From contig MU624957.1 in assembly GCA_025349905.2 (NCBI GenBank), forward strand, positions 1 through 15,931: DNA of 15,931 nucleotides. Direction: 5' to 3'. Shown one piece after another: positions 1 through 8,608 of the stretch (within the stretch, counting starts at the first letter, position 1; each line of letters opens with the position of its first letter). Below the pieces are notes generated by a model. It had not been told where the DNA came from. It did not search any database and saw only the letters and a program-made list of their open reading frames with translations. The DNA comes from Blastocladiella britannica. Taxonomy: Eukaryota > Blastocladiomycota > Blastocladiomycetes > Blastocladiales > Blastocladiaceae. The translations under genes and the position numbers were made by a program.

Positions 1-951
1 AAAAAAAAAAACGAACCGATGACGACGAGAGTCCCTCGGATCAAGGTCGCCGGCGGCGCGAGACCGTTGACGGCCATCCCACCCATTCACATCCATGCGA
101 TCGACCGGTCTGCTGCTGTTGCTCTCGGTGGTGTCGCGGTCAGGGCGACGACCATCATCTCCCCGAGAACGCGACTCTTCGGTGGGCCGGTCCGAGCGGT
201 GACCGCAGCGATCCCGACGCTCGTCTAATAGGTCGTCGTTGCCACGACGCGCCTGAGAAGGTTCCTGAGGACGACGGCGGGAAGAACGGTCCTCGTCCTC
301 GTCAGTAGCGCGGCGGCGGCGGTCGGTGCGGCGGCGATCCCGGTCCTCGTTTTTGTCATCTGCTGAACGGTCACGACGACGGCGATCGTCACGGTCCTCC
401 GCGTCGTCGGCATCGTCCGACCGGTGGTAGGATTCACGAGAACGACCGCGGGACGACCGAGGAGATTCTTCTTGACGGCCACGGCCACGGTCCTCCATCG
501 GCTCGTCGTTGGGGCGGTCACGCGACCGCGGTCCGTCGCGCGGATGACGGCGGCGATCCCGGTCCCCACCTTCCTCTTCATCGTCAGAACGGTCATCACG
601 GCGACGTCGGTGGGATCGAGAATTGTCCTGGTCCTGGCGACGACCCGAACGGTCCTCCTCCTCCTCCTCGTCGTCATCATCATATCGGTCAATACGACCA
701 CGACGGTCTGACCGAGGCTCATCACGGTGCTGACGACGACGATCCCGGACTTCTTTCCCGTCTTCTTCTTTTACTTTCGGACTGGTGTCCCGAGAACTAC
801 GACGGTGACCATTATCCTCATCAATATCGTGTCGAGCATCATGACCGCGTCGGGAGCGTTCCCATTGGCGCAGTCGATCCGAGGCGCTGGTCGAAACGTG
901 GTGACGGTCCTTATCGTCACGGGCTGAGGACGGTGCTGGTGGTGGTGCCAT
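1..951 (-). CDS. Arg/Asp-rich (RD/RS-like) charged protein, N-terminal exon, partial
   Basis: Read on the minus strand from an ATG at 951, this frame stays open to the left edge and encodes about 311 residues. The start is MAPPPAPSSARDD; a segment with DRLRQWERSRRG follows, and then long runs of RD, DRRRR, SR and short acidic blocks such as DDDDEEEEED. Mixed Arg/Asp/Ser composition of this kind is common in pre-mRNA splicing and nuclear-speckle proteins, but no folded domain is visible, so I give no function. At 16-11 the minus strand reads CG|GTTCGT followed by a run of T. That is a plausible splice donor, so exon 1 probably ends at 17. The gene diverges from the Oca1-like gene with 75 bp between the two start codons. 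The overlapping frames on either strand are compositional shadows: they give Val/Thr-rich peptides with no family signature. Confidence 0.6.
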   Translation of the reverse strand, partial: MAPPPAPSSARDDKDRHHVSTSASDRLRQWERSRRGHDARHDIDEDNGHRRSSRDTSPKVKEEDGKEVRDRRRQHRDEPRSDRRGRIDRYDDDDEEEEEDRSGRRQDQDNSRSHRRRRDDRSDDEEEGGDRDRRRHPRDGPRSRDRPNDEPMEDRGRGRQEESPRSSRGRSRESYHRSDDADDAEDRDDRRRRDRSADDKNEDRDRRRTDRRRRATDEDEDRSSRRRPQEPSQARRGNDDLLDERRDRCGHRSDRPTEESRSRGDDGRRPDRDTTESNSSRPVDRMDVNGWDGRQRSRAAGDLDPRDSRRHRFVFFF

Positions 952-1026
952 TCAAGAAAATTCCGTCTTTACAAAAGAAAATTATACTCAAAAAAATTAT
1001 TACGTGCTGAAAGAGAGACGGGGAAT
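952..1026. promoter_or_regulatory. Compact bidirectional promoter region
   Basis: These 75 bases separate the start codon of the minus-strand RD-rich gene (951) from the first ATG of the Oca1-like gene (1027). The region is strongly AT-rich compared with the flanking coding DNA and contains A-rich runs and a TTACGTGC element near 1000. It must hold both 5' UTRs and the core promoters, unless the transcripts start inside the neighbouring genes. The promoter role is inferred from the divergent layout. Confidence 0.5.
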
Positions 1027-1700
1027 ATGATTGCCCAGTACCTGATCCCACCCTTGGTACGCTGACCAAATACTCTTATACACTATCAGTCAATAACCAT
1101 TCAAGAGGTAGAACTTTGGCATGATCGAAGACGACCTATACCGTTCCGGCCAGCCCAACGAGCTCAATTTCCCGTTCCTCGAGAAATTGGCCCTTCGCAC
1201 CGTCGTCTGGTTAGCACCCGAAGACCCTTCTCCGCGGTTCCTCAACTTCTTGGACGACCAAGACATTCAGCTCGAGCACTTGGGTGTTTCGGCCGCGACC
1301 AATGCCTGGGACCCGGTTTCCGAGGAAGTGGTGCTGGAAGCGCTGGACGTGATCTTGAATCCGCGCAATTACCCGCTGATTGTCATGTGTAACTTGGGCC
1401 GGCATCGGACTGGTATGCTCATTTATGCTGTTGCAAGAAGGTGGTAGCTTATTTATGGGATTTGGATAGGAACGGTGGTCGGGTGTCTGCGCAAACTGCA
1501 GCGGTGGAACCTGACCAGCATCTTTGAAGAGTACCGCCGGTACGCGGGGCCGAAAGTGCGGTTGTTGAATGAGCAGTTTGTGGAGGTACGTGTCCATTTA
1601 GTTTTCATTTCCTTGGCTCCGGACTCAAGCTCCTTGAGAAAAAAAGCTCTTTGACACGGATCTGGTCCGCATTCCCATCGATCCGCCGCGATGGGTATGA
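1027..1700 (+). CDS. OCA1: Oca1-like atypical dual-specificity/tyrosine phosphatase (PFA-DSP family)
   Basis: Four exons: 1027-1056, 1112-1412, 1470-1585 and 1647-1700, giving 166 residues. The 10-codon first exon matters: it supplies IPPL, and splicing gives PPLNFGMIEDDLYRSGQP, the conserved family start. The family motif NFPFLEKL follows at 29-36. The catalytic P-loop is C103-N-L-G-R-H-R109-T-G, interrupted by an intron within the last Gly codon. EEYRRYAGPKVR at 130-141 and FDTDLVRIP at 151-159 complete the fold, and the protein ends DPPRWV. Length and motif order match fungal Oca1. These are small cytosolic cysteine phosphatases linked in yeast to oxidant-induced cell-cycle arrest and, for related members, inositol pyrophosphate turnover. 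Met102 replaces the His that usually precedes the catalytic Cys, so activity could be altered. The Spo7-like gene starts 42 bp downstream. Confidence 0.9.
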
Positions 1701-1742
1701 GGAGAACTTGTTTCCTCTGAACGTTTTGAATGAAAAATAATA

Positions 1743-2537
1743 ATGCATCCACCAAAATCTTCATCGTCTGTGGCGGACACGGCGAGGCACTCGGCGGCAG
1801 GACGCGCTCCCACACCGGCGCTTCCGTCCGGTATCGCAGCTCAGGAACACCAGGCGCCTCCATCCTCTGCGCGAGGTAAATTCTCCTTCTTATTTCATGT
1901 ATTGGGTCAAGCATATTGAAATGGATAAGAATACAGACCTGGCAGTGGTCGAAGAACGACTCCGGTCCAACCTGACCTATTTCCGTCGCCGTCGGCAAAA
2001 GTACTATGGTCCGTTAACGTAGTTACAGTATTGGAGGCCATTTACACTGAAAAAAAATATGATAAAGTGGCGCAAGGACTCTTGGTCCTCGCAGCACTGG
2101 TCGGGATCTACGGCGGGTTTATCATGGACGACATGGATGACGTAGGACTGAGGTGGTGGCGGTTCTACTTGAGGGCTCTGATCATGGTCGCTGGCATGGC
2201 ATTGGTGGCGGTGCGAATTGGCCGGGACTATGCGTTGACGATGGATCAGGCGCACATGTATGTACTCTAATCATTTACATTGAGACTGGAGACTGATACC
2301 TTTATAAAAAAAAATAAAAAAAGGTTCGCTCCCCGCGTCAACCGCGTCCTGCAACATTTCAACCTGGCATTCCAGCGGCCCGGGCATCCGGCCGAACTGT
2401 CGTTCTCCAAACGCATTCCGTACGCGATGGTGGCTGATGTGGACGTGGCGAGACAGGAGGTGAGGCGGCGAGTGCGTGCGCACCGGGCGTCTTCGTCCTC
2501 GGCGTCTGCTCCAAGTGGTGGTGGTCGAACAAAATGA
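1743..2537 (+). CDS. SPO7: Spo7-like regulatory subunit of the Nem1-Spo7 phosphatase
   Basis: Four exons: 1743-1875, 1937-2008, 2068-2257 and 2324-2537, giving 202 residues with all phases consistent. After a disordered N-terminus comes DLAVVEERLRSN (45-56), matching the LxxLEExLR helix of the family. Then follow RRRRQKYY, a first membrane segment at about 68-88, a second at about 101-119, and FAPRVNRVLQHFNLAF at 133-148, the counterpart of the conserved Spo7 segment after helix 2. A basic tail ends in GGGRTK. Spo7/CNEP1R1 sits in the nuclear envelope/ER membrane, binds the Nem1/CNEP1 phosphatase and promotes dephosphorylation of lipin (Pah1), controlling phospholipid versus storage-lipid synthesis. 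The third-exon boundary depends on a weak donor, GTCCGT at 2009. It is chosen because the phase fits and it removes an in-frame stop. The protein is shorter than yeast Spo7. Confidence 0.8.
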
Positions 2538-2640
2538 AAAATGAATTCTCTTTAAAACTTCCTGAACAAAATCAAATCCCATCCGATCTCGCGAGGGCGT
2601 ACCTCAAAAGGTTGACTGGTCCTGCTGGTTATATAAGAAT
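2538..2640 (+). promoter_or_regulatory. Short intergenic region with TATATAAG next to the start codon
   Basis: This 103-bp gap separates the Spo7-like stop from the ATG of the large gene. It is AT-rich at its left end, carries TCTCGCGAG near 2587, and has TATATAAG at 2630-2637, only 3 bases before the ATG at 2641. If that were a working TATA box, transcription would start inside the coding sequence, so it may be a chance match. I see no clear upstream exon. Confidence 0.35.
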
Positions 2641-5600
2641 ATGGGCCTCCGCATCTCGTCCTCGTCGGCGTCGTCCAACTCGCCCAATGCAACCACCACG
2701 ACCAATGATAATGCCGTGGAACGAGCACGAGCGACCGACGCCCGCCGCGCCCGCCGTCTTCGGCTCCTCGCGTCCCTGGAATCCGGTCTAGGCGAGCCGG
2801 CCGCCCACTCGCTGCGTGCCGTATTCGACGTGCTTCTTCTCCATCAACAGGACCAGGTCGCTGGGACTTGGTCACCACTTGATCCGCTGGTGACGCGGTC
2901 GCGCCTGGTAATGGTATACTTTACCGTATTATTATTGCGGAAAATGCGATCGACCAACGTTTTTATGAAAATTAGCTTCTGCGGCCCGACCTGCCCGACC
3001 CCACCGCCCGATCCGTCGCCAACCTGATCCTGTTCTACGACCTGGTGCTAGCATTGGTGGACTCGGGCGCCGTGACCCTCGAACCCACCACGACCACGAC
3101 CGCAACGGTGTTGCTACCGTCATCGTCCAAATCGCCGGCCAAAGGGATGCCGCGTCGATCGTCGCCACGAACACCCGCTTCCGGGCGACGTCGCGACGGT
3201 CAGGGCCGGACGGCGCCTTTAGCTCCATTGCGATCGTCGCCACCAGTCCCGCCGGCCATACCGCCACCGGCAGGAGGAGGAGCGCGGGATCCGTCTGCGG
3301 CACTCTCGGCACCTGTCCCACCACCACCACCGCCACCGCCACTGCGGTTGTTGCTGGCCACCACGCTCCGACTCGGCGCGTTTGCTGCCGCCGCACCACC
3401 CGTCTCACCCGCTGTTGGCCACTCCACCCATGATCCCACGTCCAATACCACCTCCAACGACGCCCAGATAATGCTGCCCCACCTCCCGGGCGCCGGATCC
3501 TACGCGACGCTAGCAGCGGCTCTGGCGCACGTGGTGGCCGGGATCGAGTTGCCGGGTCTCCCATCATCGTCGTCGTCGTCCACTGCCACCGCCGCGTCGT
3601 CGTCGCCTTTACCGACTACTGCTACTGTTGTGGGCAATGGAACAACGGCCACTCAACCACATCAGCAGCACCCAGTAGCTCCTCTGGACCCAGCCACGCT
3701 GTTTCTGCAGTTGGTGAACGTGGTGGTAGCTTCCAGCACGCTTGCTGCTTCATCGTCATTGTCATCGTCACACGATCGGCACCCACCCGCGGTTCCAGGA
3801 TTATTACCAGGAGCCGTTCCGCGGTGCTCGGTCGCGGGGTTGGTGGACTTGCTGAGCTTGGCGGCACATACGTGGGCGGCGAGCGCCGCGTTGGTCGCGC
3901 ACCATCACCACGGTGGCGCCGGGCATGGCGGCAGCGGGCATGGGCATGCTCACCACCCTGCTCACTCGGGACCGTCGGCGGCGGCGGCCGCGGTGGGACC
4001 GCACCGAACTACGGCGGGATGTGGATCGCCCGTGTCGGCGCCACCGCCGCCGCTGGTGTATCCGCCGCGGCCGGCAACGACGACGGAGCCTTCGGAGTCG
4101 CTGGAGCCGATGGCGGTAGCAGCAGCAGCAGCAGCAGGGGGGACTGTAAATGGGATGGCTCCCACGGCCGCCGCCGCCGCCGCCGCCGTGCCGGCCGGGT
4201 CATCGCCTTCCACTGCTCCTGTTCCTCCTGTTCCCCCGGCCCACGGTACCCTCGGCGCTGCTCCCTCGACCACCACCGCCCCACCCGCCCACGCGGTGTC
4301 GGTGCCAGCGATCGCCAAACCTGCGACCGCATCCATCTTCTCTGGCGCACCCTCGCTGGTGCTGTCGTCAGCGGGCTCCGCGGCGTCCACGACGCCCGAT
4401 CTGGAAACGCGCACGTTGCACGCGGCGTGGGAACGGCGCGACGACGACGGGCGCGCGTCGTTGATGCCGTTGCGGTCGTTGACGTTGTCGCTGGACCGGA
4501 ACAGGAACCATCACCATTACCGCGGTGGTGGTGCGGAGGACGATGATGAAGAAGAGGTAGATGAGGACAACGACGGAAGTGGTGTGGTTGGTGCTGGTCG
4601 AGAAGGTGACCGTGAACGACGACCGCTGCAGTCGTCGTTGGACCGACAGCAACATCGGCGGTTATCTCCGCTGGCCGACCAGCGATCACGGCCACGGAGC
4701 CAGGGCAGCGGCAATAGCGACCAGGACGATGACGATGACCGCGACGAGTCGGAAGTGGATTTGGACGATGATGACGACGACACTGACGACTCGGGCGATG
4801 AGCACAGCCAAGACGACGACGACGACGACGACGACGATGGCGAGATCGACGATAACCGGAGCACGCGCGCCGTGTCGTCAGTACGGTACCGCCGGCGCCA
4901 TCGACGCCACTCGACGTACCGCCCCCACCACCGACGCACTGCGGGGCACCGCAGTCGGAGCCGGCATCGTAACAGCGACGCGACTGGTGCAGGCTCTGTG
5001 GCACTATCTGGATCATCCGCGTCATCGACGGTGTCGTCGTCGGTGAGCCGGCCGGTGACGGTTGGGTCGGTGTCCACGCTGGATCGTCCGGTCGGTCTTC
5101 ACCAGAACCTAGTCGATGGGCTTATCAGCGACGTGGTGTCCGGTGCTACTGTCAGTTCCCGGCCAACGGCAACACCCCCCGCATCAGCAGGAGCGACAGT
5201 AGGAGGCCAATTGCATTCAGGACATGGACACGGGCCACTGCCCGGACACGAACACCCCCGACCAGCGCTCGAGGTCCCGACCATCGCGTCGTTGCCGTCC
5301 CCACCGCCACCGTTGGTGCCACTCACATCTCTGCCGCCGCCACCCGCAGCAGCTGTAGCCGTCCAGGGCATCACTACTGCTGCTGCCAACCCACCCACTG
5401 CTACCCCTACCACAGAGCCGCCCCTCTTGCGCCCAGTCGTCCACGTCCCACAGCTCCCACCAGTCCCGCCGCCACCACCACCACAGCCCCAGCACCAACC
5501 GCTCCGCCCGCCCACTCTGACCGCCACCACGACCGTCGGGTCCATGTCACTGCTATCGCGTCGACACCGCGCGTCCAGCTTCACGTCGACGCGCGCGGTC

Positions 5601-6896
5601 TTCCACTTTCACATCATGGGCGACGACGACACCATGTCGCTCATGTCCATGGGCGTGATGAGTAGCACTGGTGCCGGCCCATCGCAGCAAAGGGCAGTGG
5701 GCCCGCATCACCCGTCGTTCCTGTCCACGGGCGGCGGTGGCGGCGCTGGGTCGTTCTTGTTCACGGGCACCGGCACTGGCGGTCTAGCAACTGGAAGCAG
5801 CCCGATGATGGTCGGGTACGGTGCGATGGCGTTCGACCGCATGTCGGTGCGGACCGGCCGGTCGTCGTCCATGTCGTCGTCAGGGCCTGGCGGGTTGGCA
5901 AGTCCGCCCATGGCAACGGGCACGACTGGTGTGGGTTCATGGTCGTCCGATATGGTCTCGGAAGGTGCGGTGCGCGCGCTGGCAGGCCGAGTCGCACAGC
6001 TGGCGGTGGCGACCGTACCCGCTACCCCGCAGCACACCAGTACCCGCCAAGCCGACGATGATCAGCAGGGAGGGCCCGACGCGTGGGACGCCGTCGCCGC
6101 GCACGTCCTGGCGCCGCTATTCCCTTCGTTGTTTGACGTGTCGGTGCGAGCGTACTTGGGCGCGCGGTTCCTAGACCGCGATCCGAGGTATTTACAACGG
6201 CAGTTCGGGGGCTCCATTGCTTCGCACATGTTCCCGCCGTCCCATTGGCTCTCGGAGTTGCCCGACGCGCTGTGGGTGCTGGCCATGGCCGTGGGCGGCA
6301 GTGGCAACGGTGCACACGGCGTGCCCGTGTCGCTGTACCGCGCATCTTCATCATCTGCCGTCGGTGCTGGTGCTGGTGCTGCTGCTGACGTGGACGCTGG
6401 GTGGACTGGAGCCGCGATGCAGGCGTCGGTGGCCGCGGCAATGTACCACGTCACTGGGCCGCCAGTGATGATGACGGTGGTGGCGCTGGTGGTCCTGGCA
6501 GTGCCGGTGACGGGGGCCACGGTGCCCGAGACGGTGGTGGTGGCGGTACCACTTTCCTTCGGGTCTTCTTCTGATCCTGAGGCAGGGATTCGGGCCGGGG
6601 ATACGGCGGTGGTGGTGCACCCAGCTGCGGACGTGCAGCGCGTGGTGGGATCATCGCCGGTTCAACAACAGCAAAATCAACCGCTGGTGGTGCCCGGAGT
6701 GCTGGCCGTGGCGCCCACCATGCACCAGTGTACGGTGATGGTGAGTGACCGGCTGGGGCCGTGGAGCGTTGGGAACGGTGTGGGTGGTGGACTGTTTCTT
6801 CCCCGTGCAGCTGCTACCGTTGCAAGTGGGAATGGGGGACGCAGTAAGGTGGCACTGCCGGTGCTGGACGTGGAGGTGGTTGGGTGGTTCTGGTGA
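2641..6896 (+). CDS. Very large low-complexity protein of unknown function
   Basis: Two exons, 2641-2907 and 2976-6896 (68-nt intron, phase 0), give 1395 residues. The junction joins RSRL to LLRPDLPDPTARSVANL, a continuous helical stretch. Structured-looking parts are residues about 25-110 (with HSLRAVFDVLLLH), short islands near 250-370, and about 1115-1200, containing LFDVSVRAYLGARFLDRD and GGSIASHMFPPSHWLSELPD. In between lie poly-Ala, Pro, Ser and His runs and an acidic then Arg-rich block at about 607-755. A Val-rich hydrophobic stretch is at about 1253-1284, and the end reads LDVEVVGWFW. The N-terminus MGLRIS fits the Gly2/Ser6 pattern for N-myristoylation. I recognise no family. The last 430 bases are also open in other frames, so the C-terminus is less certain than the rest. 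The stop lies 56 bp before GID4. Confidence 0.65.
4812..4838 (+). repeat. GAC trinucleotide repeat encoding nine Asp residues
   Basis: Eight GAC units and one GAT encode nine consecutive Asp inside the acidic block of the large protein. Further Asp-rich runs lie at about 4720-4800. A perfect triplet run of this kind can vary in length between isolates without breaking the frame. Confidence 0.9.
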
Positions 6897-6952
6897 GTTG
6901 GAGTTCATTTTGATTCTCTTTCATTCATTTTCAATTTAAAGCCAAACGTAAA

Positions 6953-8489
6953 ATGCCCGGCCAACCTACTGCCTCCCTGCTCTTGCCGGCCACTGCCACT
7001 ACCACTGCTACTGCCACCATCTCGGCCTCTCTTATGCCTCCTACTGGCTCGGATGAGAATGCTTCAGTGGAAATGGGAATGGATGTACTACTGGACGCTA
7101 CCAACAATAACAATACCAAGCCGGGCCATCATGGCAACGACGACCCGGGACAAGACCAACAAGATGACTCGGAGTACTACGACTCGGAGTCCGAGAATGC
7201 CGACGGCCTGCTGTCGCCCACGTACTTTTTCCGGCCCAACCAGTCCTTTCATGCTGCTACTCCAACCACTCCTACCACTCCTACCACTGCTCCGGCAGCC
7301 GAGCCTGGATTCTGGACGACCACGACCACCACGACGACGCGTGCAAACCACTATGACCTTACTCAGCGGCCCCCGGTCGCGCCTCGGCCCATCACTCTCT
7401 CGCCCCCTCGGTCCGTCAAGCGCCGCCGCCTGGTGGGCGTCTCCACGTCGCCCGACGCGTCCTCACTGTCGGTGCGGACTGTGTCTCCGACCCCCTCAAT
7501 GTCGTCAGGGCAGCAGCGGCAGGACTTGGCGTCGAACGTGGCCCACTGGACCGCGGCACTCAACGGCACCGGCGTCCAGGCGCTCTTTCCGACTCTTCCC
7601 CCGGTCATGAAGCACACGCCAACGGTGCGGGTCGACTCGGTCCTGTCGCTGGCAGTGGCTCCGCCGCTGCCGCCGCCCATGCGCCGCAAGTGGTACGGCG
7701 GGCGTCCTTCGGCCTCGTCTTCTTCCTCTCCGACAATGTCCTCTAGTACCAGTACAACTGCGTGGGACCCAGTCGCATCGGTGCACGCGATGGTCGACGC
7801 GTCCCTTTCATTCACCAAATCCCTGCCGCAGTGCATGGGCCACGGCCAGCCAGGCGCACTCGGCGCGCTGCACCCGGGGGCGGTGTTTTCGGGTGTGCAG
7901 TGCTCGGGGACGTCGCGGTACGGCGTGTCGGTGGCCGTGCAGCACGTGGACGCGGACCGCGGGTTAGCGGTCGCGTTCTTGAGCATCTCGGGCCTGACCG
8001 ACATACACCCGGTCATCACCACGTACTTGGAGGCCGAGATTATTGGCCCGCACCATGCGTTTACCACGGGCCGGTGGGAGGCGGATGCTGAGGTGGACCG
8101 CGAGCACTGGGTATCTATCACCCTTACTATTTTTTTTTTTCCTTGCACACGTATTATAACCATGTATTGGATTACAGTCCCGGTTCCCCGAATTCGAGCC
8201 GCTGACCGACCTTTTGGTATCCCCAACGCCAGCCCCCGCACACGTGTACGACCCGGTGGCAGCGCACGACGTGGTGTTTATGCGGTGGAAGGAACTGTTC
8301 TTGGTCCCCGACCACTCGCAGACGTCAATCGAGGGCGCATCGTTCTCGGGCTTTTATTACGTAGCGCTGGACTTGACTGCGGGCACTATCACGGGTTACT
8401 ACTACAGCGCGGCATCGACGTGGTTCCAGCGGCTCGACTTGGATTATATGCCGACGGATGTCGGGATGCCGAGTTACGGGTTCATGTAG
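6953..8489 (+). CDS. GID4: GID4/Vid24-type substrate receptor of the GID/CTLH E3 ubiquitin ligase
   Basis: Two exons, 6953-8110 and 8178-8489 (67-nt intron with a T11 run, phase 0), give 489 residues. The beta-barrel occupies about 304-489: HPGAVFSGVQCSGTSRY, then ISGLTDIHPVITTYLEAEIIG, EADAEVDREHW joined by splicing to SRFPEF, FMRWKELFLVPDH, and GASFSGFYY. GID4 binds proteins that start with Pro or related residues and passes them to the ligase. In yeast it directs gluconeogenic enzymes to degradation. Residues corresponding to human Glu237, Ser253 and Tyr258 are present as Glu425, Ser441 and Tyr446, and Gln316 probably matches human Gln132, so binding should be intact. The roughly 300-residue N-terminus is low complexity, with Thr runs, an acidic patch (DDSEYYDSESEN) and a basic KRRRL that could be a nuclear signal. 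The protein begins Met-Pro-Gly. Confidence 0.92.
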
Positions 8490-8608
8490 ACAAACTCATC
8501 ATCATTTTTTTTCTCTTTTTCATTTGTCTGTCTTCTAACCCCTTGTGTTGTTTTTCATTTTCCTGTTGTACAAAAAAAAAAATCCATTTTCTTGTTGTCT
8601 ATTTTAAC
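8490..8608. terminator. Shared 3' region between convergent genes
   Basis: These 119 bases lie between the GID4 stop and the stop of the minus-strand seven-helix gene. They are T-rich on the plus strand, with an A11 run starting at about 8571 (T-rich on the minus strand). They must hold both 3' UTRs and polyadenylation signals. No canonical AATAAA was seen. Confidence 0.4.

Noticed and set aside
225..725. Minus-strand 166-codon Val/Thr/Arg-rich frame
   Set aside because: It is the +1 shadow of the RD-rich protein, which is open over a longer stretch with a typical nuclear low-complexity composition.
1121..1447. Unspliced Oca1-like frame starting at 1121
   Set aside because: It lacks the conserved PPLNF start and ends in intron sequence just after the P-loop; the four-exon model restores the full family sequence.
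2031..2270. Separate small membrane protein starting near 2034
   Set aside because: Its hydrophobic part is exon 3 of the Spo7-like gene; the apparent start lies in the preceding intron.
4009..5025. Long minus-strand open frame (338 codons) inside the large gene
   Set aside because: It gives Arg/Pro/Ser-rich sequence without domains, as expected opposite GC-rich repeats; several other frames there are equally open.
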